DNA of 32,950 nt, taken from contig CACEZK010000013.1 in assembly GCA_902564025.1 (NCBI GenBank), positions 1 through 32,950 on the forward strand. Reading direction: 5' to 3'. This document shows, piece after piece, positions 16,036 through 23,863 of the stretch (position 1 is the stretch's first letter; every line of letters begins with the position of its first letter). The notes beneath the pieces were generated by a model. The model did not search any database. It was not told the origin of the DNA and saw only the letters and a list, made by a program, of their open reading frames with translations. The position numbers and the translations under genes were made by a program. The DNA is from an uncultured Pelagibacteraceae bacterium. GTDB lineage: Bacteria > Pseudomonadota > Alphaproteobacteria > Pelagibacterales > AG-422-B15.

Positions 16036-16860
16036 ATGACTGAATTCGACATATACGCATATGGAGTACCAATTGTTCTATTACTCATTACAGCAGAGGT
16101 AATTTACTCAACTGTAAATGGGTTAGGTTTGTATAAATTTAGAGATACCCTAGCGGGCCTAGGATTGTTAATTGGAAATTTTATGATTGGGATTCTAACA
16201 AAAAGCTCAATTTTTTTTCTATACATTTATCTTTACCAATTCAAATTTATTACAGTGAATGAACTGCTTCCAACATGGGCTGTTTGGATCGTAACTTTTG
16301 TAATGATTGACTTTGTATACTACTGGTATCATCGCTTTTCGCATAGAGTTCGTTTCATGTGGGCAGTTCACATGAACCATCATTCTAGTGAGGAAATGAA
16401 CTTTACTGTTTCATTAAGGCAAGCTTGGTTTGGGCCGATAACAAAAGTACCATTTTTCATTGTAATGCCGTTAATAGGATTTGATCCAATTATTACTGCT
16501 GTGGCAGGAGTTGCGTCCACACTTTGGGGCGTAATTGGGCACACACAATGGATAAAACGACTTGGTGTTTTAGAATACATTTTAGTTACTCCTTCATCAC
16601 ACAGAGTTCACCATGGCAGTAATGAATGCTACATTGATAAGAATTACGGTAACTTACTAATCGTATGGGACAGACTTTTTGGAACTTTTGCAGAAGAAAT
16701 TGAGCCTGTAAGATTTGGTATCAGAGAAAATGTGAAAACATTTAATCCTATCAAAATAACTTTTATGTTTTGGCAGCAAATGGTTTCTGATTTTAAAAAT
16801 TCAAAAAACCAAAAGGAAAGATTCCTCTCATTCTTTGGTAAGCCTGAGTGGAAGCCATGA
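16036..16860 (+). CDS. Fatty acid hydroxylase / sterol desaturase family protein
   Basis: 274 residues, an integral membrane di-iron oxygenase family protein. The histidine boxes are HRFSH (His99, His103), HMNHH (His112, His115, His116) and HRVHH (His189, His192, His193), with NYGN after the last. Four or more membrane helices surround them. Family members hydroxylate or desaturate lipids such as fatty acids, sterols and carotenoids; the substrate cannot be read from sequence. The ATG at 16036 is 43 bases from the divergent TPR gene, and the stop abuts the stop of the 75-residue gene. Confidence 0.87.
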   Translation: MTEFDIYAYGVPIVLLLITAEVIYSTVNGLGLYKFRDTLAGLGLLIGNFMIGILTKSSIFFLYIYLYQFKFITVNELLPTWAVWIVTFVMIDFVYYWYHRFSHRVRFMWAVHMNHHSSEEMNFTVSLRQAWFGPITKVPFFIVMPLIGFDPIITAVAGVASTLWGVIGHTQWIKRLGVLEYILVTPSSHRVHHGSNECYIDKNYGNLLIVWDRLFGTFAEEIEPVRFGIRENVKTFNPIKITFMFWQQMVSDFKNSKNQKERFLSFFGKPEWKP

Positions 16861-17088
16861 TTATCTTGGATTATTCTGAATAAATTCAATAAATTTCTCA
16901 AGTTCGGGTATTTTATCGTCTTCAATGTCTTTATATGACATTCCAAAATGATTTTTTATTTCAAGTGCAATATGAGCATAAGGATTTCGACCTTTTGGGT
17001 GTGAAGGATGGTCGGGTAACCTACCTATAAGTTCATCACCAGTTTTCTGTATTAATTTCCAAATTTTTTTTTTATTATCTTCATTCAT
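16861..17088 (-). CDS. Conserved-looking 75-residue protein
   Basis: 75 residues, soluble, charged, no signal peptide. The C-terminal half (GRNPYAHIALEIKNHFGMSY then KDIEDDKIPELEKFIEFI) recalls the short domain at the end of some phage antirepressors (ORF6C-like: aromatic, then FG-x-SYKDI, then an acidic helix), but there is no phage context. Coding potential is supported by good helical periodicity and by a stop that abuts the hydroxylase stop, as at other junctions here. Function unknown; the similarity is my impression, not a search result. Confidence 0.6.
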   Translation of the reverse strand: MNEDNKKKIWKLIQKTGDELIGRLPDHPSHPKGRNPYAHIALEIKNHFGMSYKDIEDDKIPELEKFIEFIQNNPR

Positions 17089-17152
17089 ATGTAGCTTAAA
17101 TATAAAAATAAATAAAAACAGTTAGTTAATATTTATTATTCTAATATATGCC

Positions 17153-17163
17153 GCCAATCTGGC
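17153..17163. repeat. Short inverted repeat GCCAATCTGGC
   Basis: GCCA/TGGC arms around ATC, in the 144-base gap between the 75-residue gene and the MarR-like gene. It lies two bases before the 21-bp AT palindrome. It may be part of the same operator region. Confidence 0.3.
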
Positions 17164-17165
17164 AA

Positions 17166-17186
17166 ATAATTATTATTAATAATTAT
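17166..17186. promoter_or_regulatory. Perfect 21-bp palindrome, candidate operator
   Basis: Two ten-base arms (ATAATTATTA and TAATAATTAT) around one central T pair perfectly. It ends 46 bases before the ATG of the MarR-like gene and lies in the divergent region. MarR-type dimers bind palindromes of this size and commonly repress their own gene, so autoregulation is a fair guess. The AT-rich background lowers the weight of the match. Confidence 0.45.
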
Positions 17187-17232
17187 CCATACTATTTAAT
17201 AATAGTTTCTGAAATTACTATTGAGGTATTTT

Positions 17233-17610
17233 ATGAAAACCGAAAAAATTTTTGAGCAAGTTGTAAAACAAATTAAAGTTTTTGAAAGTGCTGGTGACAG
17301 AAAAATCTTTAGCCGATTAAGTCATTTTCGCCGATCAGTATATGGTATTAGAATATGCTATGAGATAATGAGACTGTATTTTGACTCAAATGTTAATAAA
17401 ATTGAGTGCACTAAAGAATATCTAACAAAAAACATGTCAGATCTTGCTTCGAGAGCTACTATAATTAATTTTATTAACGATGAAATAAGTAAAGGGTCAC
17501 TTGTTACTCAAGTTAGCTCAAAAGATAAGAGGGTTAAGATAATCCAGCCAGCAAGTGAATTAATTGATGAATTCACAATGTGGCTAGATATGATAGATAA
17601 AGCAGCTTAA
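17233..17610 (+). CDS. MarR-like winged-helix regulator
   Basis: 125 residues from ATG 17233; GAGG at 17223-17226 stands six bases before it, which decides against the TTG at 17221. The N-terminal helices (1-50) are followed by a recognition-helix region (LASRATIINFINDEISKG) and a wing (VSSKDKRVKIIQP) typical of small winged-helix repressors, then a dimerising C-terminal helix. No ligand pocket can be named. The upstream 21-bp palindrome is a likely own operator. It is convergent with cspA, stops abutting. Confidence 0.7.
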   Translation: MKTEKIFEQVVKQIKVFESAGDRKIFSRLSHFRRSVYGIRICYEIMRLYFDSNVNKIECTKEYLTKNMSDLASRATIINFINDEISKGSLVTQVSSKDKRVKIIQPASELIDEFTMWLDMIDKAA

Positions 17611-17817
17611 TTATTCTGCTGCTTGTAGATTTACTGCTGAGACTTTTCCATCTTTTTCCTCAGCGTCATATGATAGTTTTTGGCCTTCATCCAATTTTTT
17701 CATACCCGCAGCCTGAACAGCTGTGATGTGAACAAATATATCTTTATCACCTTCTTCAGGAGCAATAAATCCATATCCTTTTTTTGGGTTAAACCATTTA
17801 ACAGTACCAGTAGCCAT
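17611..17817 (-). CDS. Cold shock protein (CspA family)
   Basis: 68 residues, one cold shock domain. Binds single-stranded nucleic acid and acts as an RNA chaperone. RNP1 is KGYGFI (13-18) and RNP2 is DIFVHI (26-31). The N-terminus [18 protein letters not shown] is standard. AGGAAT stands ahead of the ATG as a ribosome site. The 192-base AT-rich gap to the divergent MATE gene could hold a long 5' leader, common in cold shock genes, but I see no clear cold box. Confidence 0.95.
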   Translation of the reverse strand: MATGTVKWFNPKKGYGFIAPEEGDKDIFVHITAVQAAGMKKLDEGQKLSYDAEEKDGKVSAVNLQAAE

Positions 17818-18009
17818 AGTTGTTATTCCTTTTTTATTTAATTTAGACTTCGTATTACTCCATAAAAAAGGAACAAAAACGTAATCTTTAGACGGATCTT
17901 ATAACTATATATAGACTAAAAGTAAATTGTTTTAATGATAATAATTGAATTAACTTTACGTTTAAATTTGTAAAATACTCATATCTAAATAGAAGGTATA
18001 ACTGATTTT

Positions 18010-19371
18010 ATGGATCTCACTAAAGATAATATTTCAACTTTAATAAGGCAAATTGCAATTCCTTCAAGTGTTGGTACTCTTTTTCAAACACTCTATAACA
18101 TCGTTGATGTTAAGTTTGCTGGATTAATATCGCCTGATGCTATCACTGCTATTGCAAAATCATTTCCAATTTACTTCATAATTATTGGATTTACCACAGG
18201 TTTATCCATAGGAGTTACAGCACTAATTTCAAACGCTCTTGGAGAAAATGATGAAAAAAAAGCATCGCTCCTTCTTGCTCAGGCTATTCTTACTAGTTTA
18301 ATTGTATCTGTTCTAATTTCGTTAGTTGGAATTTACGGAACAGAACCTATTCTTATATTTTTGAAAACAGATCCTGAAATTATATTCTATGCGAAAGACT
18401 ATATGGATATAATTTTCATTGGTGCCTCGTTGTTTTTCTTACAATTGACTATTAATTCATTTCTAGCTTCTAAAGGGGATACAAAGTCTCTAAGGAATGT
18501 CCTAATTATTTCATTCTTTCTTAATCTAGTTTTGAATCCCACATTTATTTATGGAATATATTTTATTCCTGCAATGGGAGTGAAAGGCATAGCCTTAGCA
18601 ACATTAAGTTCACAACTGTTTGGATTAATTTATATTGCTATGAAGGTAAATAAGACAAATTTAAAGAAGTTTCTTTACCCAGAATGCTTTGTGCCAAAAT
18701 ATGATTTACAAAAGGAAATTTTAACTCAAGCCGTTCCCGCTACAATTTCAATGATGTTTATTGGTTTGGGGGTTTTTGTCTTATTGTTTTATGTTTCAAC
18801 CTACGGGGATTATTCAGCAGGCGGGTATGGTGCAGCGATCCGCTTTGAACAACTTTTTCTATTGCCTGTTTTAGGTTTAAATGCTTCTACTCTCGCTTTA
18901 GTTGGTCAGAATTTTGGCGCTATGAATTTTAGCAGAATTCATGAGACCTATAATAGGTCAATTTTTTATGGAACTTTCTTTATGGCTATATGTGGACTAT
19001 TTATTTTCTTTTTATCAGACTACATCATGTTCTTTTTTAGCGATAATAAAGAAATTATTTATTATGGATCAACTTACTTAAAGATCGCTGCATTTGCCGG
19101 ACCTTGCTATCCAATTTTCTTTATATCGTCAGCATTACTTCAAGGACTTAAAAAACCCAATTATCAAATGATAATTAATTTAATGAGAATGGTGATATTA
19201 CCAGTTTGCGGACTTTCCGTTGCAGTTCTCTATTTAAAAGTTGATTTTACTACAATGTTTTTAGTGATCTTGATGATCAACTACATATTTGCAGCTGCAG
19301 TCTACAAGTTTTCGACTTACCAAATCAGCTTTATGCAAAAAAACTATAATCCAAACTTTGATGCCGTTTGA
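18010..19371 (+). CDS. MATE family efflux transporter
   Basis: 453 residues, about 12 membrane helices in two similar halves, of the DinF-like branch of the MATE family. MATE proteins export cationic drugs or metabolites in exchange for Na+ or H+. Recognisable segments are QIAIPSSVGTLFQTLYNIVD near the N-terminus and GLNASTLALVGQNFGAMNF in the second half, the two pseudo-repeats. The last 28 bases overlap the 3' end of the binding-protein gene on the other strand. Cargo unknown. Confidence 0.92.
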   Translation: MDLTKDNISTLIRQIAIPSSVGTLFQTLYNIVDVKFAGLISPDAITAIAKSFPIYFIIIGFTTGLSIGVTALISNALGENDEKKASLLLAQAILTSLIVSVLISLVGIYGTEPILIFLKTDPEIIFYAKDYMDIIFIGASLFFLQLTINSFLASKGDTKSLRNVLIISFFLNLVLNPTFIYGIYFIPAMGVKGIALATLSSQLFGLIYIAMKVNKTNLKKFLYPECFVPKYDLQKEILTQAVPATISMMFIGLGVFVLLFYVSTYGDYSAGGYGAAIRFEQLFLLPVLGLNASTLALVGQNFGAMNFSRIHETYNRSIFYGTFFMAICGLFIFFLSDYIMFFFSDNKEIIYYGSTYLKIAAFAGPCYPIFFISSALLQGLKKPNYQMIINLMRMVILPVCGLSVAVLYLKVDFTTMFLVILMINYIFAAAVYKFSTYQISFMQKNYNPNFDAV

Positions 19372-20108
19372 TTAAAAAATCCTTTATTTTTTTGATCTGA
19401 AATCCAATGATTTATGAAGTTTATCCATTCTTGGTCACCTCTCGGTAACAAAATTGCGAATAGTTTTGCATTTTTAGGCTCATCAATATTTATGATTGAT
19501 AGCTCTGGATATAAATTGATAAGCTTCAAAGCATCAACTTTGCTTGTTAATGATACATCAGCTCTTCCTGACAACACTTCCTGATATTCACGCGCAGGAG
19601 CTTCAACCATCACAATTTTAGAATCTGGAAAAGATTTTTTAGCTTCATTTTCAAAGACTGTCCCGAGCGTAACAGCAACTGTTGTATTGGAATTATTGAT
19701 GTTATCCCAGCTTACAATATTTTCTAAATTTTTAGCCAATGTCATCGCTACCGTTCCAGTACCATAATATGAATTCGAATAACCAGCAGTAAGTGCTCTC
19801 TTAGTCGTTATTGAAGCGCTGGATGTCATGTGGTATTTAGAGGCTACCACACCTGAAACAAGATTTTTCCAATCTGTTGCAACAAACTCAATATCAACAC
19901 CCATATCTTCAGCGAGTTTTTTTGCTACATCAATATCGTAACCTTCGTATTCATTTGTTTCAGGATTCATAAAGCTCCAGCCTGGAAAATCGCCAGTTGT
20001 TCCGACTTTAAGTACACCAGTTTTCATAATTTCATCTAGTGTGGATGCATGTGATAAAGATGAGATAAATAATGCAATAGAAATTAATAGGGCTTGAATG
20101 AGCTTCAT
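19344..20108 (-). CDS. Periplasmic solute-binding protein, family 3 (amino-acid/PheC-like)
   Basis: 254 residues. Signal peptide about 1-21 (cut after SHA). The type II periplasmic-binding fold is marked by LKVGTTGDFPGWSF, EGYDIDVAKKLAEDMGV and EVLSGRADVSL. The combination resembles polar amino acid binding proteins and PheC-type cyclohexadienyl dehydratases, so a small enzyme role is possible. It is divergent from an amino-acid-type ABC permease (73-base gap), its likely transport partner; no ATPase gene is nearby. Its end overlaps the MATE gene. Confidence 0.85.
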   Translation of the reverse strand: MKLIQALLISIALFISSLSHASTLDEIMKTGVLKVGTTGDFPGWSFMNPETNEYEGYDIDVAKKLAEDMGVDIEFVATDWKNLVSGVVASKYHMTSSASITTKRALTAGYSNSYYGTGTVAMTLAKNLENIVSWDNINNSNTTVAVTLGTVFENEAKKSFPDSKIVMVEAPAREYQEVLSGRADVSLTSKVDALKLINLYPELSIINIDEPKNAKLFAILLPRGDQEWINFINHWISDQKNKGFFNQTASKFGL

Positions 20109-20181
20109 ATGATTTTCCTCTTTTTAATATTTTTTAAAAATTATACGTTTATATTTAAATAATATAATTATATTTTTTATC

Positions 20182-20940
20182 ATGAATTTCAACATAGCCA
20201 GAAAAATCAAAATCTTCCTGATGCTTTTGTCTTTATTAGTGTTAGCAGGATGTTCATCAAATTATCAATGGGGTTGGTATGTAATTCTGCCAAATAATAA
20301 GATTGGAATATCGAATATAGAATTCTTAATTGGTGGTTTGGGTTACACCATAATCTTATCGGTAATTTCAATAATAATAGCAATATTTTTGGGCTTAATT
20401 GTATCTGTTGCAAGCATTTCAAGAAATAGAGCTCTTAACTACATAAATGTTGGCTATACGGAGATAATTCGAGCAATACCAGTTTTAGTCATGATTTTGT
20501 GGGTTTACTATGGATTACCTGTTTTGCTAAACTTAAATTTTACTGCATTTACTGCAGGGATCATCGCATTAAGTATCTGTGAAAGCCCATTTATAGCAGA
20601 GATTTTCAGATCTGGAATCCAAGCCGTGCCAAAAGGTCAAAAAGAAGCCGGTTCATCTATGGGCATGAATTTTTTTCAAATTTTCTACCACATCACGTTA
20701 CCTCAAGCAGTTCGAATAATTTTGCCTGCATTGGGCAATCAATTTGTATACATGCTCAAAATGTCATCACTTGTATCGATCATTGGTCTGAATGAGTTAA
20801 CGAGGAAAGCTAATGAGCTCGTTGTTAGTCAGTATCGACCTTTGGAAATTTATACATTTTTGGTATTAGAATATTTAGTCCTCATTTTAGTAGTTTCTTT
20901 TTTAGTAAGACGCCTTGAAAAGAGACTGAAGGTTTATTAA
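20182..20940 (+). CDS. Amino acid ABC transporter permease (HisM/GlnP type)
   Basis: 252 residues. Five or so membrane helices follow an N-terminal hydrophobic segment. The EAA loop that docks the ATPase is EAGSSMGMNFFQIFYHITLP (about 155-174). The N-terminus carries a lipobox-like VLAGC (Cys24), then YQWGWYV, a feature I associate with one subgroup of these permeases; lipidation is possible but unproven. It probably works with the divergent binding protein. The stop shares a TTAA with the selO stop on the other strand. The ATPase must be encoded elsewhere or shared. Confidence 0.87.
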   Translation: MNFNIARKIKIFLMLLSLLVLAGCSSNYQWGWYVILPNNKIGISNIEFLIGGLGYTIILSVISIIIAIFLGLIVSVASISRNRALNYINVGYTEIIRAIPVLVMILWVYYGLPVLLNLNFTAFTAGIIALSICESPFIAEIFRSGIQAVPKGQKEAGSSMGMNFFQIFYHITLPQAVRIILPALGNQFVYMLKMSSLVSIIGLNELTRKANELVVSQYRPLEIYTFLVLEYLVLILVVSFLVRRLEKRLKVY

Positions 20941-22397
20941 GTCCCACAAAAAGTTTTATAGGGAATGTTTGTTTTGCTTGGTGTTTCCAAATATTTGATA
21001 TTTACTTTTTTTAAATGGTAAGGTGAAGAAATGATTTCATTAAGCTCATTAAATTTATCAAACTTTCCGTCTGTTTCTGCTTCACTAAGTGCTTCTTCAA
21101 CTAAATAATTTCTTGGTATTAAAGTTGGATTACAACTCATCATCACATCTAAATATTCCTTACTTTCAACTCTTTTTTTCCATTCTCTTTTCCAATTATT
21201 AAACTCATCATCTTCAAATTCTTCATCGTCTGCATGATCATAATTCATTAAATTACAAAAAGTATTTGTAAAATCTGGTTTTTTTTGTTGCATCCATTTG
21301 ATTAAGTTGTTGATGAGTTCTTCATCATCTTCACTTTGATCTTTAATACCTAGTTTTTTTTTCATCATTTGAAGCCATTTGTCCTTAAACAATGAACTAA
21401 ATGTGTTGATTAAGTTTTGAGCTATTTCAATTGATCTTTTCTCATCTTTATCGATGAGTGGTAATAAGCACTCTGCTAACCTCACTAAGTTCCATTGAAT
21501 TATTGAAGGTTGATTAGCAAAAGAATATCTTCCTTGCGTATCAATTGAACTAAAAACTGTATTGGCATCATAATGATCCATGAAAGCACATGGCCCATAA
21601 TCAATTGTCTCTCCTGATATTGTTGAATTATCTGTATTCATTACCCCATGAATAAATCCAACACGCATCCATTCTACAATCAAATTAATCTGTTTTTGCA
21701 TGACAGCTTTTATGAATTCAATCGCTAAATTTTCTGAAAATTTTAAATTACTGAAATGTCTTTTTATTGAGAAATCCAAAAGAGATTTCATGCCTTCATA
21801 ATCTTTATGTGCCGCTAAAAATTGAAAAGTACCAATTCTTATATGGCTGCTTGCTACTCGTGTTAAAATAGATCCTTTTAATGGAACTTCTCGGTAGACT
21901 TTTTCGCCAGTCTCAACAACTGCTAAACTTCTTGTTGTTGGAATACCTAAATAATACATTGCTTCACTTATCAAATATTCGCGTAACATTGGTCCCAATG
22001 CAGCCTTACCATCTCCGCCTCTTGAATAAGGTGTTCGCCCTGAGCCTTTATACTGGATATCAAATATTTCACCGTCTGGAGTTACTTGCTCACCAACGAT
22101 GTGGGCCCTGCCGTCTCCAAGAATTGTAAATTGTCCAAATTGATGTCCTGCATAAGCCTGTGCAAATGGCTTTGAACCATGAGGCAGTGAATTTCCCGAG
22201 AATAAATTGGATAAGTCTTCTTCTGAGATACTTTTTAAATTTAGGCCAAGCTTTTCGGCCAGTTCATTATTAACAATGACAGTACTTGGATTAGTAACTG
22301 CATCTGGTTTTAATTCTGAGAACAGCTTGTCAGATATTTGGGTATAACTACTTTGTAAATTCCACCCTGAATCAGAAAGGGATACATTATTTTTCAT
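20937..22397 (-). CDS. selO: SelO/YdiU family protein AMPylase (pseudokinase)
   Basis: 486 residues, the usual length of bacterial SelO. SelO proteins have a kinase fold but bind ATP upside down and transfer AMP to Ser, Thr or Tyr of target proteins, with links to oxidative stress. Conserved parts are AYAGHQFGQFTILGDGRAH (81-99), IQYKGSGRTPYSRGGDG with Lys117, and the metal and catalytic stretch GVMNTDN (Asn254, Asp256, Asn257) plus DYGPCAFMD (Asp266). The C-terminus KTFCGT keeps a Cys near the place where vertebrates have selenocysteine. No in-frame UGA. Divergent from yjbQ. Confidence 0.95.
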   Translation of the reverse strand: MKNNVSLSDSGWNLQSSYTQISDKLFSELKPDAVTNPSTVIVNNELAEKLGLNLKSISEEDLSNLFSGNSLPHGSKPFAQAYAGHQFGQFTILGDGRAHIVGEQVTPDGEIFDIQYKGSGRTPYSRGGDGKAALGPMLREYLISEAMYYLGIPTTRSLAVVETGEKVYREVPLKGSILTRVASSHIRIGTFQFLAAHKDYEGMKSLLDFSIKRHFSNLKFSENLAIEFIKAVMQKQINLIVEWMRVGFIHGVMNTDNSTISGETIDYGPCAFMDHYDANTVFSSIDTQGRYSFANQPSIIQWNLVRLAECLLPLIDKDEKRSIEIAQNLINTFSSLFKDKWLQMMKKKLGIKDQSEDDEELINNLIKWMQQKKPDFTNTFCNLMNYDHADDEEFEDDEFNNWKREWKKRVESKEYLDVMMSCNPTLIPRNYLVEEALSEAETDGKFDKFNELNEIISSPYHLKKVNIKYLETPSKTNIPYKTFCGT

Positions 22398-22441
22398 TGT
22401 TGCTGTAAACTTAATTTAATTTTACATATATTTATATCAAA

Positions 22442-22864
22442 ATGTTAATTCAAAAAGAACTTGAAATAGTAGTTGAAGGAAAAGGGCTCTATAATATTAC
22501 AGATATTATAAATCAAGCTATTAGCAAACATAGAATATCAAAAGGTATCTGCACTATTTTTATCAAACACACATCCGCATCTCTAATCATACAGGAAAAC
22601 GCTGACCCTAACGTCCTTAAAGATTTAGAAAATTACTTCGACAAAATAGTACCCGAAAACGATAATTATATACATAGTGAGGAAGGTCCGGATGATATGC
22701 CTGCACATATTAAATCTTCTCTGACAAACACAACGCTAAGTATTCCAATTAAAGAAAAAAAACTTGACCTTGGAATATGGCAGGGAGTGTATTTATTTGA
22801 GCACAGATATAAGAATAATGATCTTGGAATAAAAAGAATTATTTCAATGACAGTGATTGCTTAA
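22442..22864 (+). CDS. YjbQ family protein (UPF0047)
   Basis: 140 residues, the whole small single-domain family length. Conserved parts are HTSASLIIQENADP (His43), SEEGPDDMPAHIKSSL (His78 just before, His89) and LGIWQGVYLFEHR. The family can show weak thiamin phosphate synthase activity when overproduced, but its physiological role is unsettled. The histidines and acidic residues suggest a metal site. Divergent from selO by 44 bases; the stop shares TTAA with the cytochrome c' stop. Confidence 0.92.
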   Translation: MLIQKELEIVVEGKGLYNITDIINQAISKHRISKGICTIFIKHTSASLIIQENADPNVLKDLENYFDKIVPENDNYIHSEEGPDDMPAHIKSSLTNTTLSIPIKEKKLDLGIWQGVYLFEHRYKNNDLGIKRIISMTVIA

Positions 22865-23313
22865 TGAGGCATTCTAAATTTATCGTGACAAGCTTTGCAA
22901 CTCGACCAAATTAAATTCTTCTGAGCCTCTTTTAATTCATCTCCTGTAAGGCTAGCAGCAATCTGGGTAAATTTTTTAACTTTGTCTGAAGTTTCAATCA
23001 TCAAAGCATTAAATTCATCTTTTTGAAGCCAAATAGTAGGCAAAGCTTCTGTATCATAACCTGTTTTTGAATTTTCAGGAAAAAGATCAATGAGTTTATC
23101 GTAATTTGCGCTCATTTTTTCTGAAAGCTCTATGACTTTATCATTATTACCTTTTGCTATTTCTGCAGACATTTTTTTTGCATGGCTATAATTTTGCTTA
23201 AATAATGATTTTCTTTCTTTTATAATTTTTCCATGGTCGTCAGCAAGACCAATAAAGACAAAAAATAAAGATGCTAAGATTGACGAAAGCAGTATTTGCA
23301 AAATTATTCTCAT
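22861..23313 (-). CDS. Cytochrome c' / c556 family protein
   Basis: 150 residues. Signal peptide about 1-24 (ends GLA). A four-helix cytochrome c' fold with the heme site at the C-terminus, Cys139-Cys142-His143 in SSCKACHDKF, and a possible distal Met48 in KKM. Class II cytochromes of this kind often bind NO or help resist it, or carry electrons. It is divergent from cytochrome b561 with only 16 bases between start codons, and the pair probably forms one membrane-to-periplasm electron path (inference from frequent pairing). Confidence 0.9.
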   Translation of the reverse strand: MRIILQILLSSILASLFFVFIGLADDHGKIIKERKSLFKQNYSHAKKMSAEIAKGNNDKVIELSEKMSANYDKLIDLFPENSKTGYDTEALPTIWLQKDEFNALMIETSDKVKKFTQIAASLTGDELKEAQKNLIWSSCKACHDKFRMPH

Positions 23314-23329
23314 ATTTTAAATATATATT

Positions 23330-23857
23330 ATGAAAATTAAAAATGACAATAGTACTTATGGGGTTCTTGCTCGACTCTTTCATTGGCTCACTTTTTTAAT
23401 CCTATTAATTCAATTGCCTCTAGGACTTTATTTGGACAATTTGGAGTTTTCTGAATTTAAATTAACTGTTGAAAATACACACATCATAATTGGTATGAGT
23501 ATTTTTTACATAACATTATTAAGAATGATTTGGAAATTTTTGAATCCAAAGCCAATAACTTCAACTGTGAATAAATTACAATTAATAGCATCAAAAGCAG
23601 TACATGGACTTTTTTATGTTACTCTTCTTTTAATTACAATCAGTGGAGTGTTAAAACTATTACTGTCCGGCGAGGAAGTTAATTTGATTATTTCCACGGT
23701 ATACATTGACTATTTTAACTACGAGCTTGCAGACCGATTCCAAACAGTTCATGTTATTTCAGCATATTTCTTGATACTTCTTTTCACTATTCATTTAGGA
23801 GCTGTTGTGTATCATCATCTCATACAAAAAGACCCAATTTTAAAAAAAATGCTGTGA
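23330..23857 (+). CDS. Cytochrome b561 family protein
   Basis: 175 residues, four membrane helices. Candidate heme ligands are His18 (RLFHWL), His51, His92, His141 and His155, the pattern of bacterial diheme b561 proteins such as CybB, which oxidise quinol or superoxide. The start YGVLARLFHWL is typical of the family N-terminus. It is followed six bases later by the carboxyltransferase gene, so the two share a transcript even though their functions are not obviously related. Confidence 0.9.
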   Translation: MKIKNDNSTYGVLARLFHWLTFLILLIQLPLGLYLDNLEFSEFKLTVENTHIIIGMSIFYITLLRMIWKFLNPKPITSTVNKLQLIASKAVHGLFYVTLLLITISGVLKLLLSGEEVNLIISTVYIDYFNYELADRFQTVHVISAYFLILLFTIHLGAVVYHHLIQKDPILKKML

Positions 23858-23863
23858 TCTAAT

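Noticed and set aside
15993..16088. Upstream extension of the TPR protein from 16088
   Set aside because: It would bury the signal peptide and overlap the divergent hydroxylase gene; AGGA supports the start at 15992.
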